DNA of 46,354 bases from Desulfococcaceae bacterium HSG9 (GTDB taxonomy: Bacteria > Desulfobacterota > Desulfobacteria > Desulfobacterales > JAUCGF01). Both the position numbers and the translations under genes were made by a program. The stretch spans positions 1 to 46,354 of the forward strand of contig JAUCGF010000118.1 in NCBI GenBank assembly GCA_030378005.1, written 5' to 3'. The notes beneath the pieces are model-generated. The model saw only the letters and a program-made list of their open reading frames with translations, was not told the DNA's origin and ran no database searches. This document shows, piece by piece, positions 1 through 9,522 of this stretch. How positions within the stretch are numbered: position 1 is the first letter of the stretch; each line of letters begins with the position of its first letter.

Positions 1-101
1 CAGCGATACCGACAGGAAGTGCCGGGCACTCTCCCGATAACCACCGCAGAGTTGCGATCAGTTAGATTTTTTAACGGCAGCGGGTTGAAAATTGATCTCA
101 T
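1..101 (-). CDS. Partial N-terminus, possibly old-yellow-enzyme-type NADH:flavin oxidoreductase
   Basis: A frame stays open from an ATG at 99-101 on the minus strand to the left edge (about 33 codons). It begins MRSIFNPLPLKNLTDRN, which resembles the start of NADH:flavin oxidoreductase / old yellow enzyme proteins, where a short FxPxxLxNLxxxNR motif forms the beginning of the FMN-binding TIM barrel. The residues after it (AVVIGRVPG) do not follow the usual pattern, so this could be a decayed or chance frame. No clear ribosome binding site precedes the ATG. The gene, if real, continues outside the window. Confidence 0.3.
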   Translation of the reverse strand, partial: MRSIFNPLPLKNLTDRNSAVVIGRVPGTSCRYR

Positions 102-778
102 AATGCGTTTATGAATAATTCAGGTTATATATAGCTTCAGCACATTTTCTGTTAGCTATGAACTCGATTTTGATTTTTGATCTTGCAAGTTCAATTTGAT
201 GCCTAAGTACCATACTGTTATATTTTTGTATGGTTTTCGAAGCTATGTGGGGAGAAATTCTGACCAGTAGATTTAGTGCTATTTTTGCTTTTAAAGGGAT
301 GTTGAACCTCCTTTTTATTTCACGTTTAACGCTCTATGGAAGATTTACATGAACTGAGCATCCCCATTGTCATTGACTACAAGAAGCCGAAATTCAACAA
401 AATCATGCCCAGAATTGCCGGATACCCAAGCTCCAAAATAATTTTAAAACAGCTTCTAAAGATATTTTTCCCTAACGGGACAAATGACAAAGTATAAACT
501 GATCAATTAAGAATGCCTATTTTTGAGTTGATCGTAAAAAAATTATTCTTTAAAATCATTTGTTTATCTCAAATAAATGTTCCAATTGACAAAGCTGTCC
601 AATTTGTTCAGGCGTGATATCAATCAATCCGAAAATTCGCTCTTCAGTTTTTATGTTGGATTTTAACTATCTGAATTTATTAGATGTAGCAAAATTCCAC
701 ATTCAATAAAATCAATGGGTTACATTTCAACTGCGTAACTCCTAAATAATATAAAAAAAGCCATTGAAAGGAGTGATT
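102..778. other. AT-rich relic region without a convincing intact gene
   Basis: No complete gene is recognisable. A 53-codon plus-strand frame at 336-497 (begins MEDLHELSIPIVIDYKKP) has protein-like composition but no recognised family. A minus-strand frame ending at 556 (about 33 codons, containing IFGLIDITPEQIGQL) also reads like the C-terminal tail of a lost gene. The 28-bp sequence at 655-682 recurs at 39714-39741 with one mismatch. The stretch looks like gene debris. Confidence 0.4.
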
Positions 779-871
779 ATGTTTAAAAAAATTCTTTTGG
801 CCATTATACCGACAGAAGCATGCCAGCGCGCCGTTGATATGGGATTCGCGCTCGCTTTGCGTTGCCAGTGA
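779..871 (+). pseudogene. Universal stress protein (UspA family) stub, truncated after 30 codons
   Basis: An ATG at 779 with a good ribosome binding site (AAAGGAG about 5 nt upstream) opens a 30-codon frame beginning MFKKILLAIIPTEACQRAVD. That is the usual first beta strand and helix of UspA-family proteins (MFKKILLAIDGSE...A). Intact members have about 140-150 residues. Here the reading frame ends in a TGA exactly where a palindromic hairpin repeat (873-894) begins, and the rest of the fold is missing. The simplest reading is a gene truncated by insertion or rearrangement at the repeat. Confidence 0.65.
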
Positions 872-872
872 C

Positions 873-894
873 GCAAACTGAAGTTTGCACTCCT
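873..894. repeat. Half copy of the AGGAGTGC hairpin family
   Basis: The 22-bp sequence matches the right arm of the hairpin element at 38951-39077 (arm at 39026-39048), ending in GCACTCCT. It sits between the truncated stress-protein stub and the stop codon of the minus-strand histidine kinase. The left arm is absent. Confidence 0.6.
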
Positions 895-899
895 TATCT

Positions 900-2459
900 T
901 TAGCCGGCATTACTGACAAACGGAAGTTCAATCGTAAATACAGCGCCTTCACCCGGAGGACTCGAAGCGTTGATTATCCCCTTGTGATTTTTGATAATGC
1001 CGTAAACCGTTGAAAGGCCGAGACCCACGCCGTAACCCTCTTGTTTGGTGGTAAAAAAAGGCTCAAAGATACGGGGCAGGTCTTTCTCATCAATTCCCGA
1101 ACCGGAATCCCTGACCGCAATCGTTACGATCTCTTTTTGCATATCATGGCCCGCTTGCAGGCTGACAAAACCGCCATCGGGCATGGCGTCAACAGCATTA
1201 AAAATCAGATTGATAACACATTGCTGTAATTGATTGTAATCCCCGTTAACCGGATGAATTTGCGCATCAATTCGGGTTTCCAATTTGATACGCTGCAACT
1301 CCAGTTTGTGCTGGCTTAACAGAATACAACGGTCTAAGAGATCATTGACATCCACTTGGGTGAACGCAGAAGAGGGTTTGCGTGAAAATGTCAGCAGACT
1401 GGATAAAAGCTTGGAACAACGGTCAATCTCTTTTTCAACCAAATCCAGGTAACGCTGAAATTTGAGTTGTCGGTCAGCTTCCAGAGGGCCTCGATTCAAA
1501 ATGCGGATCATCAGGCGAATGTAGTTCAAAACGCCGGCCAAAGGATTGTTGATTTCATGGACTATGCTGGCGGCCAGTTTACCGAGTGAGATCATTTTGT
1601 CCTGGTGAAGAATGCGCGCCTGAACGGCCATCTCCTGTTCAAGTTTTTTGATCTCTTGCAGATTGCGGAAATAATAAACAGTTCCGCTTTTTTTGCCCTG
1701 CTCGAACAGCACGGAAGCGGAAACCTGTACCGGAATCGCCTTACCGGAGCGATGCGACAAGACCGTTTCATATAGATAAAGCTTATTTTCGCCTCCGTAA
1801 TGAGGTGCTTGCAATGCGTTTTGCAACTTGTCGGCATCCTCGGCGCTTAAAAACTGATCAAGCGCCATTTTGCTGATCACCTTCTCTTTGGGATAATCAA
1901 GCATTGCGGCCATGCTGCGATTAAAGGTCACAATCGTTCCATCAGGGTCGCACCCCATGATTCCATCCATAGAGCTTTCAATCAGATTTTCTTGAAAGTT
2001 GAATGTCCGGATCAGGTCCTGCGTCGTGTGCGCCCAGCCTTTTTCCAACAATAGGGTGTGGTCTTGCACTTGTTTGCGGGAAATATAGCGTTCTTGCGCT
2101 CTATCCAAAGCCGTATGCAAGGCATCGTCATTCAAGGGTTTCGTGATAAAATCGGAAGCATCCAGGCGCAACGCTTTCACAGCGGTTTCGATATCGCCAA
2201 AAGCGGTGATGACAATCACTTCGATATCAGGCAGTTTTTTTTTCAAATTTGCCAGAACTTCCAAACCATCCATCTTAGGCATGCGCACATCGGTTAGCAC
2301 AATATGAGGGCGGGTTTCCTGGCATAAATGCAAACCGGCTTCGCCATCAGCGGCCGTCTGAACGATGTATCCCCGATCTTCCAAAGTGATTGACGTTATC
2401 TTGCGGATTCCTTCTTCATCGTCGATCAAAACGATTTTGCAGTTTTTTATGATAGGCAT
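900..2459 (-). CDS. Hybrid histidine kinase: receiver - PAS - HisKA - HATPase
   Basis: A 519-residue, cytoplasmic, REC-first sensor kinase without membrane segments. The receiver domain (about 8-120) has the acidic pair D13-D14, phospho-acceptor D57 in LTDVRMPKMDG and K107 in ITKP. A PAS domain follows (about 155-270), then the HisKA H-box with H301 in IVHEINNPLAG, the N-box NLIFNAVDAM (near 417-426), and G-boxes DSGSGID and GVGLGLSTVYG. The architecture suggests it reads phosphorylation of its own receiver or passes phosphate to a separate regulator; no partner regulator is adjacent. A similar REC-PAS-kinase lies at 36992-38452. Its ligand cannot be told from sequence. Confidence 0.93.
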   Translation of the reverse strand: MPIIKNCKIVLIDDEEGIRKITSITLEDRGYIVQTAADGEAGLHLCQETRPHIVLTDVRMPKMDGLEVLANLKKKLPDIEVIVITAFGDIETAVKALRLDASDFITKPLNDDALHTALDRAQERYISRKQVQDHTLLLEKGWAHTTQDLIRTFNFQENLIESSMDGIMGCDPDGTIVTFNRSMAAMLDYPKEKVISKMALDQFLSAEDADKLQNALQAPHYGGENKLYLYETVLSHRSGKAIPVQVSASVLFEQGKKSGTVYYFRNLQEIKKLEQEMAVQARILHQDKMISLGKLAASIVHEINNPLAGVLNYIRLMIRILNRGPLEADRQLKFQRYLDLVEKEIDRCSKLLSSLLTFSRKPSSAFTQVDVNDLLDRCILLSQHKLELQRIKLETRIDAQIHPVNGDYNQLQQCVINLIFNAVDAMPDGGFVSLQAGHDMQKEIVTIAVRDSGSGIDEKDLPRIFEPFFTTKQEGYGVGLGLSTVYGIIKNHKGIINASSPPGEGAVFTIELPFVSNAG

Positions 2460-2772
2460 TTTTTGAGTTTCACGTTGAAAGTGTAAAGTTTGAAGTTATT
2501 CTTTTGCCGAATGGTCAACTACGCATGTTAATACAACAACGAACATTTCCATGCGCTTTGTAAGCCGTTTGCTCCAGAATGTAAACTTGTTTTTTCTTAC
2601 TTGTCAAAATTCGTATTTTACATTAAAAGTCTGCAACTGTCAGGCATGAAATGTTTACGGACTATAAAGCTGGCCGTCCGCCCATGCCCGATGATCTGGC
2701 GATGCAACTGCCTTATATTAAAAAATTACCGAGACTTTTAACATAGCGGTATTTGAAAAAAAGGTTTTGAAT
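2460..2772. other. Divergent spacer between histidine kinase and UbiD gene
   Basis: 313 bp, AT-rich, presumably carrying the divergent promoters. It contains a 31-codon plus-strand frame at 2651-2746 (begins MFTDYKAGRPPMPDD) that reads like protein but has no strong ribosome binding site and no recognised family. No riboswitch, tRNA or terminator was recognised. Confidence 0.4.
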
Positions 2773-4578
2773 ATGAAAAAAAAAACAACGTATAACAATC
2801 TGAACGAATTTATTAACGAATTGGATAAGGCGGGCGAAGTACGCTATATTGATGAGGCATTTTCTCCCATTTTGGATATCAGCAAACGCACTGATTCAGA
2901 ATCAAAAAATGCCGACGGCGGCAAAGCGCTCTATTTTCGTAATGTCAAGGGGTCATCTTTTCCGGTGGCAGTCAATCTTTTTGGCAGTCAGCGGCGTATC
3001 GGCATGGCGCTTGGTGTGGATAATCTGGATGAGTTGAGCGCGCGCATTAAAACCTATTTTGATTTCAACCCGCCCAAAACACTAAAGCAAGCCTTTAAAA
3101 TGCTGCCGATGGCTTTTGAAGCCCTCAAATTTTTTCCACGTTCTTTCCGACGCGGAACGCCGCCTTGCCAGGAAACAGTTTTAAAAGGAGATAGGGTCGA
3201 TTTGAGCATATTGCCGGTTCTTCAATGCTGGCCTAAAGATGCCGGACGATTTATAACGCTTCCGCTGGTTATCACCAGAAGTTTGAAAACAGGCAAGCGC
3301 AATATGGGCATGTACCGGATGCAGATTTACGATAAAAACACCACTGGCATGCACTGGCATATTCATAAAGACGGATCACACTTTTTTAACGAATATGTTC
3401 AAGCCGGCCGGCGGATGCCTGTTGCTGTGGCTATCGGAGCCGACCCGGCTACGATATATGCCGCCACGGCTCCGATGCCCCAGGGTATGGATGAAATCAT
3501 TATGGCCGGATTTATACGCAAAAAGCCCGTGCGTATGGCCAAATGCCTGACCATTGATTTGGAAGTTCCCGCGGAAGCGGAATTTGTTTTGGAAGGCTAT
3601 GTGGAACCGCAGGAACTCCGGCGTGAGGGGCCTTTTGGCGATCACACCGGTTATTATTCCCTGGCCGATGATTATCCCGTGTTTCATGTTACCGCTATCA
3701 CGCATCGCCGTAATCCGGTTTACAGTACCACTCTGGTCGGTCGGCCGCCCATGGAAGATTGCTACTTGGGCAAAGCTACGGAACGCATATTTTTACCGAT
3801 GCTGCAAACGGTTTTTCCCGAAATCATAGATTATTATTTTCCCTGGGAGGGGGTGTTTCATAATATTGTCATTGTCGCCATTGATAAAGAATATTCCGGA
3901 CATGCCCAGAAAATTATGAGCGGCTTGTGGGGGCAGGGACAGATGAGCTTTTGCAAAACAATTGTAATTGTTGATAAACAGGTCAGTCTTCAGGATGACC
4001 GAACTGTGCTAAATACACTGCTTGCCAATCTTGATATAACTTCAGATATTACGATTACCAAAGGAATTTTGGATGTGCTTGATCATGCTTCACCATTTCC
4101 CAATTTCGGAAGTAAACTTGGCATTGATTTAACTGAACGTTTTAAAGATGAACCTCCACGAAGTAAAAAAAGAACAGCGATTAAACAGTTAAGCTATGAA
4201 ACCGTGAAAGACCACATTTTGTCAGAAATTTCCGGTGCGATTGCCTGCCTGCCGCTGTCTGAAAAATTAACGAAGCAGCAGCCAATCCAAAATGCAATCA
4301 TGGCCGTTTCCATTGAAAAAGGGAGGCATCGAAACGGAAAAGCCTTTGCAGCCGATATATTGAGGTTGGAAGTTTTGGAACCATACAATATCTTTATCCT
4401 CTTTGATAAAGATATTGATCTTGACGATGCGCCTTTGATACTATGGAAATTATTTAACAATGTCGATCCGGAGCGAGATATAACGATTCAGGAGGGACGG
4501 GTTGTGATTGATGCGTCGATCAAAGGGCCGGAAGATGGTCATTTCAGAGAATGGCCGGAAGAACTTGCATTTATATAA
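2773..4578 (+). CDS. UbiD-family prenylated-FMN decarboxylase
   Basis: A 601-residue protein of the UbiD superfamily, which reversibly decarboxylates aromatic or alpha,beta-unsaturated acids with prenylated FMN made by a UbiX partner. Family signatures are the REGPFGDHTGYY segment (near 290-300, with the conserved Arg and Glu residues of the catalytic region) and the GRPPMEDCYLGKATER segment (near 330). The length is above the about 490-residue E. coli UbiD and fits the longer bacterial UbiD-like group. The ATG at 2773 is preferred over an upstream TTG because AAAGG lies 8 nt before it. No ubiX is nearby. The substrate is uncertain: menaquinone (futalosine-route) decarboxylase or an aromatic acid decarboxylase are both possible. 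Confidence 0.88.
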   Translation: MKKKTTYNNLNEFINELDKAGEVRYIDEAFSPILDISKRTDSESKNADGGKALYFRNVKGSSFPVAVNLFGSQRRIGMALGVDNLDELSARIKTYFDFNPPKTLKQAFKMLPMAFEALKFFPRSFRRGTPPCQETVLKGDRVDLSILPVLQCWPKDAGRFITLPLVITRSLKTGKRNMGMYRMQIYDKNTTGMHWHIHKDGSHFFNEYVQAGRRMPVAVAIGADPATIYAATAPMPQGMDEIIMAGFIRKKPVRMAKCLTIDLEVPAEAEFVLEGYVEPQELRREGPFGDHTGYYSLADDYPVFHVTAITHRRNPVYSTTLVGRPPMEDCYLGKATERIFLPMLQTVFPEIIDYYFPWEGVFHNIVIVAIDKEYSGHAQKIMSGLWGQGQMSFCKTIVIVDKQVSLQDDRTVLNTLLANLDITSDITITKGILDVLDHASPFPNFGSKLGIDLTERFKDEPPRSKKRTAIKQLSYETVKDHILSEISGAIACLPLSEKLTKQQPIQNAIMAVSIEKGRHRNGKAFAADILRLEVLEPYNIFILFDKDIDLDDAPLILWKLFNNVDPERDITIQEGRVVIDASIKGPEDGHFREWPEELAFI

Positions 4579-4739
4579 ATCCTTATCGCGTCAGAGTGAA
4601 CCGTGTCTTAAAAAGGATTGGCCGTATTGTTTTCCAAAGCGATTTTTGCTTCAAATATGTTGATAAACCGGTTCGTGTGTACTGAAAGACGGTGAGCGCG
4701 CATGGGCTATGATTCACACTGGCGTTCAGATTCGAACAC

Positions 4740-6107
4740 TTAACTAAAAAAAACACGCATTATGTCATTGTAGAAAATAAAAACCATCAAAGCGAGAAGT
4801 ACACAAACACCGGCTTGCTGTGAAATTTCGCGTGCTTTCATACTCAGGGGGCTTCCTTTGAGCGACTCTATTGTAAAAAACAGCAAGTGTCCGCCGTCCA
4901 GCACGGGGATAGGGAAAAGGTTAATCAGTCCCAAATTGACGCTTAACAAGGCAATGAAAAAAACAAAGCTGAGGATGCCCTCTTTGGCTCGCTGCCCGGC
5001 CATTTCAGCAATCATTATCGGCCCGCCAATTGTTTTGGAAGAAATTTTATTTTGAAAAATTTTAACAATGCTGAGAACTGTCAGCTCCGTAATTTCATAA
5101 GTACGTGCAATACTCTCCACCGCTGCCCGTAGAGGATTCAGCCTTTCGGTAAAAGTTTGCGGCGGTACATTAACGGCGGTGATACCTATCATATAACGTT
5201 TTATCTTTTCACCGACATTATTGGTGTCAGGCCATAGTTCCGGTGTTATCTGTGTTGTGATGCGTTTTTCTGCACGTTGAACTTCGAGTTCCAATTTACG
5301 GCCATTACAGGCGGATATGACTTTAGCCATCTCTTTCCAGCTTTTGACAACCGTTCCATCAATTGTGATGATGCGATCACCTGCCTGTAAACCCGCACGC
5401 ATAGCGGGCGTATTTTTACGCACTTCACCGATAGTCGGCGTTATTGCCGGAAAGGGTGAAACCCCGATGCCATATTTTTGAATTTCTTCTCCGAATAAAT
5501 TTTGCGATTTTTCCAGTTGCGGCGTGACATTAATAACATAGCCGCTGTTTCCACGCTTTACAGTAAAAGCAAGTGTGCGTCCTTTGCTTGCTTCCACTCG
5601 CTGAACCACATCGGTCCAGCTTTTAACAGGCTCATTCTCAATGGCGGCAATGATATCGCCTTTTTGAAATCCTTCGACATCATTCGATGTTATCAGCGTT
5701 GTTTCGGTTTGAATTTGTTCAACCACGGGTTTCAGATGTTCAATCCCATGAACAAGATAAAGCACCCAGAAAATAAATGCCGCCAGTAAAAAATTGGACA
5801 CAGGACCGGCTGCGACAATCAAGATTCGTTTCCACACGCTTTTGTAGTCAAAGGCAATCGCCATATCTTCGGGAGCAATTTCACTGTCAGGCTCATCTCC
5901 AACCATTTTGACGTAGCCCCCCAGCGGGATAGCGGATATACGATAATCAGTGCGGCCTATTTTTCGGCCTATCAGACGCGGCCCAAATCCCAGTGAAAAT
6001 TTTTCAACACCGACGCCGCATAACCGCGCTACTATAAAATGTCCCAGTTCATGTACAAAAATCAAAACTCCTAAAACGATAATAAATCCAAAAATACTAT
6101 GTGTCAT
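4740..6107 (-). CDS. rseP: RIP zinc metalloprotease RseP (site-2 protease)
   Basis: A 455-residue inner-membrane site-2 protease that cleaves transmembrane segments such as anti-sigma factors or remnant signal peptides. The first membrane helix carries the zinc motif HELGH (H19, E20, H23). Two PDZ domains occupy roughly 125-200 and 220-290, each with a GD-I-x-x-I core. The C-terminal membrane segment carries LFPIPVLDGGH, whose D404 is the third zinc ligand. The length agrees with E. coli RseP (450). AAGG precedes the ATG at suitable distance. It converges with the UbiD gene; the usual neighbours (dxr, cdsA, bamA) are absent, so the genomic setting is unusual but the protein looks complete. 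Confidence 0.95.
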   Translation of the reverse strand: MTHSIFGFIIVLGVLIFVHELGHFIVARLCGVGVEKFSLGFGPRLIGRKIGRTDYRISAIPLGGYVKMVGDEPDSEIAPEDMAIAFDYKSVWKRILIVAAGPVSNFLLAAFIFWVLYLVHGIEHLKPVVEQIQTETTLITSNDVEGFQKGDIIAAIENEPVKSWTDVVQRVEASKGRTLAFTVKRGNSGYVINVTPQLEKSQNLFGEEIQKYGIGVSPFPAITPTIGEVRKNTPAMRAGLQAGDRIITIDGTVVKSWKEMAKVISACNGRKLELEVQRAEKRITTQITPELWPDTNNVGEKIKRYMIGITAVNVPPQTFTERLNPLRAAVESIARTYEITELTVLSIVKIFQNKISSKTIGGPIMIAEMAGQRAKEGILSFVFFIALLSVNLGLINLFPIPVLDGGHLLFFTIESLKGSPLSMKAREISQQAGVCVLLALMVFIFYNDIMRVFFS

Positions 6108-6164
6108 AATGTCAACCTTTTTATATATTTTTAAGGAACGTGGACGAAATAACTTCCCCCATTC

Positions 6165-7109
6165 CTAACGTGCTTTTTTCCAGATAATCGTTTGCGTATC
6201 CACCGCTTTTTCGATCAATCCATATTTCAATGCAAAATCGGCAAATGTTTGCCAACGGCGGTTGTCAAATTGCTGTGTTTTGGCATAATACGGCAATGTC
6301 AATTTAAAAGCGGCTGTTTCGATTTTGCTATCTGCTTCAGGAACGGCCTTCAGATAATCGGCCAACGCCTTTTCCGTATCAGCGTGCATCAGCTTCATCG
6401 CTTTTCCGATGACATCAATAAATTTGGCAAGCGTCTTTTGTTTTTTTTCTAATATTGTCGGGCTACTGACAAATACCAATTCATCATAATCGGGAATACC
6501 GTATTTTTCAAGTTCAAAGTATTTAGCTGAAATACCTTTTTGCGCCATTGTCACTGTTTCGTAAGTTTTAAAAGGCCCCATGACCGCATCAACTTTATCA
6601 GCGGACAAAGATTGCACGATAGTAAAACCCACATTGACAGCCGTATAATTTTCGATGTGATTGAGTTTGGCAAAAGCGGCTAGAAGCACATCCATCAGAC
6701 CGGGTACCGTATAACCGATCCGTTTTCCCGTCAGATCACGAGGTGTTTTAATACCTTTATCTTTCAGGAAAAGCAGTGTGGTCAAAGGATGCGCCACCAA
6801 TCGGCCGATGGCCATAATTTTAATCCCCTGAGAAGCGGCAATGATCGTTTGCGGTTGGTATGAAACAGCAATATCGGTTTCACCGGCGGCGGCCAATTTG
6901 AGAGCGTCGGATGTTCCCGAAGGGCTGATAATATTGACTTTCAACCCCTGATCGGCAAACATCCCCGTTTGTTGAGCCACATAAATGGGCAAATGATCGA
7001 CATTGGGAAACCAATCCAACATTAAAGTCAGCTTTTCTTGCGCTGCTGCCGTACCAGATAACATAATAAACAAAACTGCCGTGAACATAAATTGTTTTAC
7101 ATTTTTCAC
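6165..7109 (-). CDS. ABC transporter substrate-binding protein, NMT1/THI5-like
   Basis: A periplasmic binding protein of about 314 residues with a Sec signal peptide (MKNVKQFMFTAVLF...AAAQ). The opening LMLDWFPNVDHLPIYVAQ is the NMT1/THI5 signature seen in ThiY-type pyrimidine (HMP precursor) and related aromatic or sulfonate binders. A GTG start at 7109 is preferred over the ATG at 7145: AAAGGGG lies at good distance before the GTG and it places the signal peptide at the true N-terminus. It is the last gene of a three-gene importer operon behind the permease. No TPP riboswitch was recognised upstream of the operon, so a thiamine-precursor role is a family inference only. Confidence 0.85.
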   Translation of the reverse strand: MKNVKQFMFTAVLFIMLSGTAAAQEKLTLMLDWFPNVDHLPIYVAQQTGMFADQGLKVNIISPSGTSDALKLAAAGETDIAVSYQPQTIIAASQGIKIMAIGRLVAHPLTTLLFLKDKGIKTPRDLTGKRIGYTVPGLMDVLLAAFAKLNHIENYTAVNVGFTIVQSLSADKVDAVMGPFKTYETVTMAQKGISAKYFELEKYGIPDYDELVFVSSPTILEKKQKTLAKFIDVIGKAMKLMHADTEKALADYLKAVPEADSKIETAAFKLTLPYYAKTQQFDNRRWQTFADFALKYGLIEKAVDTQTIIWKKAR

Positions 7110-7159
7110 CAGTATTTCCCCTTTTTGTATTTTAATTTTCAGCATCCTTCATTCGTGGT

Positions 7160-7906
7160 TTACCTTTCAAATTTCCATCGCACGATTTTTTTTTCCAACC
7201 ATCCGACAATAAACCACAACGTCATCCCCATTGCGGAAAGCCATAAAATCGCGGCAAATACAAGGTCTGTTTGTAATCGGGCGTTAAACTGAATCATCAG
7301 ATAGCCGAGACCTTGTTGAGCGCCCACCCATTCGCCGATAACTGCTCCGATTGTGGCCACGGCTACGCCGACTTTCAGACCGGCAAAAAAATGAGGCAGC
7401 GCCCACGGCCATAAAAGAAGGCGTAAACTTTGCCTGAAGTCAGCTCCCATAAGTTGAAATAAAACTCGATACTCCGGATCGCAATTTTTAAAGCCTTGTA
7501 AAAGATTCACCGTAATCGGAAAAAATATGATAATAGCGGCCATCAACACTTTGCTGGCCATTCCGTACCCCAGCCAAACCACCAAAAGCGGCGCTATTGC
7601 AAAAACCGGCACCGCTTGAGAAGCCACTAAAAACGGAGCCAACGCTTTTTCCACAGACGGATGCGCGAACATGATGACAGCCAATGGCACCGCTACAGCC
7701 AAAGATATCAGGATACCGATTATCACTTCCAAAGCTGTAACGCCGGCATGGGGCGCTAAAAGTGCCGCGCGTGTAATTGCAACCGTCAGGATGCGACTGG
7801 GAACCGGCAGAATAAAATCCTGCACCTGGTAATACCGGCAGGCGGCTTCCCACAGGAATAAAAACAGTAAAACCGCGGCTGTCGAATAAACCGCCGGATA
7901 TTTCAT
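7160..7906 (-). CDS. ABC transporter permease, ThiX/SsuC-like
   Basis: A 248-residue BPD-type inner-membrane permease with about six hydrophobic helices, starting MKYPAVYSTAAVLLFLF. The cytoplasmic coupling loop is the EAA-like segment with QGFKNCDPEYRVLFQLMGA around 145-165, typical of SsuC/TauC/ThiX permeases. Its start overlaps the end of the ATPase gene by 4 bp (ATGA), implying translational coupling, and the binding protein follows about 50 bp later. It acts as a homodimer in the importer. Confidence 0.9.
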   Translation of the reverse strand: MKYPAVYSTAAVLLFLFLWEAACRYYQVQDFILPVPSRILTVAITRAALLAPHAGVTALEVIIGILISLAVAVPLAVIMFAHPSVEKALAPFLVASQAVPVFAIAPLLVVWLGYGMASKVLMAAIIIFFPITVNLLQGFKNCDPEYRVLFQLMGADFRQSLRLLLWPWALPHFFAGLKVGVAVATIGAVIGEWVGAQQGLGYLMIQFNARLQTDLVFAAILWLSAMGMTLWFIVGWLEKKIVRWKFER

Positions 7907-8649
7907 CTTATAATTAATCCCGCATCTTCTTGCAATAATTCAAGCATACGTTCTTTTAATTCGACAAGAAACGGATCGTTCATTCGACGAGGTTTCGGAC
8001 TTGTCAACGCAAAGCGCTTACGGATGCGCATCGGTGCGGGCGTAAGCACGATCAGTTCATCGGCCAGTAACAAGGCTTCTTCAATATCATGGGTGATCAT
8101 TAAAATGGTTTTCCTGAAATCACTTTGAAGCATGAGAAGCAACGCTTGCAAACTGCGGCGGGTGATGGCATCCAAAGCGGAAAGCGGCTCATCCAACAGC
8201 ACCAGTTCATAATCAAACATCAGGGTGCGCACCAACGCACAACGTTGACGCATCCCTCCCGAAATTTTAGCCGGATGATAATTTTCAAAACCCGCCAAGC
8301 CCAGACGTCGGAATAATTTACGCGCTTTGATTTCGGACTTCACCATGTCCGTTTTGCTGATACGGGCCGGCAACAAGGCATTCTCCAGTAGTGAAAACCA
8401 CGGCAGAAGCAAATCTTTTTGCTGCATATACGCCGCGTTACGCCCTAAATGATTCATACGGCGTTGTTCCCACACAATCTCACCGCTATCTTTAGGGACA
8501 ACACCGGTGAGCAGATCAAACAGCGTGCTTTTGCCGCAACCGGAAGGCCCGATCAGTACCGTAAAACCATCAGAAGGAACCGTCAGATTAAATTTTTCTA
8601 AGATAATGAGGTCATCAAAGTGCTTGGTCAGGTTTACAATCCGGAGCAT
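7903..8649 (-). CDS. ABC transporter ATP-binding protein, ThiZ/SsuB-like
   Basis: A 248-residue ATPase that powers the importer. Motifs are Walker A GPSGCGKST (near 34-42), Q-loop at MQQKDLLLPW, signature SGGMRQR, Walker B LVLLDEPLSALD and the H-loop ITHD. It is the first gene of the operon and is read toward the permease and binding protein. The combination of this ATPase type with an NMT1/THI5 binding protein fits uptake of HMP-type pyrimidines, sulfonates or similar small organics. Confidence 0.92.
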   Translation of the reverse strand: MLRIVNLTKHFDDLIILEKFNLTVPSDGFTVLIGPSGCGKSTLFDLLTGVVPKDSGEIVWEQRRMNHLGRNAAYMQQKDLLLPWFSLLENALLPARISKTDMVKSEIKARKLFRRLGLAGFENYHPAKISGGMRQRCALVRTLMFDYELVLLDEPLSALDAITRRSLQALLLMLQSDFRKTILMITHDIEEALLLADELIVLTPAPMRIRKRFALTSPKPRRMNDPFLVELKERMLELLQEDAGLIIR

Positions 8650-9096
8650 AAAAATTCCTTTATAGCGGTTATGCCCGGAAACAAGGAAAAAAAGGAGCGA
8701 GTGTTTGTTTAAACGATTGCGCCCACTTTGAAGGATACCTGAAATTCATCAATATTTTAGAAACCCGATTTTTTGTCCCGCGTTAAAACGCCGTGGAATT
8801 ATTTGTCTGAACGCCTATAGCTCCACCAAAGTGGCATGTTTGTAGCAAATCCGCTTTGATTACGTTTTCAGCCAATCACATAACATATAAACATAAACAA
8901 AAACAAAACAAAATCAAGTTCTTTATCTCATAACTTCCAGAATTGTAAGTGCGTCAGGCAACAGCCGTAATACACCGAATTTTTATCCGTTAAATCCCTG
9001 AAATTCGTTGTTATATCCTTTTGACAACCGAAGCTGCATGATATATTATAATAAAATTTATATTTTAAATACAAAATTACATTAATGAGGATACGC
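8650..9096. other. Divergent intergenic region, no recognised element
   Basis: 447 bp, AT-rich toward the right. It must hold the promoters of the importer operon (minus) and the CoA-binding gene (plus). I looked on the minus strand for a thi-box (TPP riboswitch) and saw none. The ribosome binding site for the right-hand gene is GAGG at 9087-9090, 6 nt before ATG 9097. Confidence 0.4.
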
Positions 9097-9522
9097 ATGT
9101 CTGAAGGAAAAATCATCACCGCAGATAAAGATTTGAAAGAAATTCTGGTAAATCCAGTCACAATTGCCATTTTAGGGCTTAGTCCTAAACCGGAAAGAGA
9201 TTCCAATATAGTGGCACGCTATCTTTTGGAAAAAGGTTATAAAGTGATCCCTGTGAATCCGGTTAAAAAGAGTATTCTGGGGGAAAAAGCATATCCAAGC
9301 TTGGCGGATATTAATGAACCGCTTGATATCGTCAATGTCTTTCGCAATCCAGCACAAATCATGCCCCATGCCGAGGAAACGCTGGCATTCATCCCACCGG
9401 TAAAAACATTTTGGATGCAGTTGAATATTGAAAATCAGGAAGCCGCAAAATTGCTGACAGCCGCCGGCGTTAATGTTGTTATGAATCGCTGTATTAAGAT
9501 AGAGCATGCCAGATTCTTCTGA
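9097..9522 (+). CDS. CoA-binding (YccU-type) Rossmann protein
   Basis: A 141-residue single-domain protein of the CoA-binding family. A Rossmann fold is seen from the IAILGLSPKPERDS nucleotide-binding turn, the YLLEKGYKVIPVNP second unit and the conserved late motif VVMNRCIKIEH. Members such as E. coli YccU bind CoA or acyl-CoA, and the precise reaction is not established. The start at 9097 is supported by GAGG 6 nt upstream; an earlier in-frame ATG at 9085 lacks a site. Its 3' end overlaps the next gene by 17 bp. Confidence 0.9.
   Translation: MSEGKIITADKDLKEILVNPVTIAILGLSPKPERDSNIVARYLLEKGYKVIPVNPVKKSILGEKAYPSLADINEPLDIVNVFRNPAQIMPHAEETLAFIPPVKTFWMQLNIENQEAAKLLTAAGVNVVMNRCIKIEHARFF

Noticed and set aside
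8650..9096. TPP riboswitch for the THI5-type importer
   Set aside because: Conserved thi-box segments were not seen on either strand.
8928..9206. Minus-strand frame of 92 codons
   Set aside because: Overlaps the CoA-binding gene on the other strand, composition is not protein-like and there is no ribosome site.
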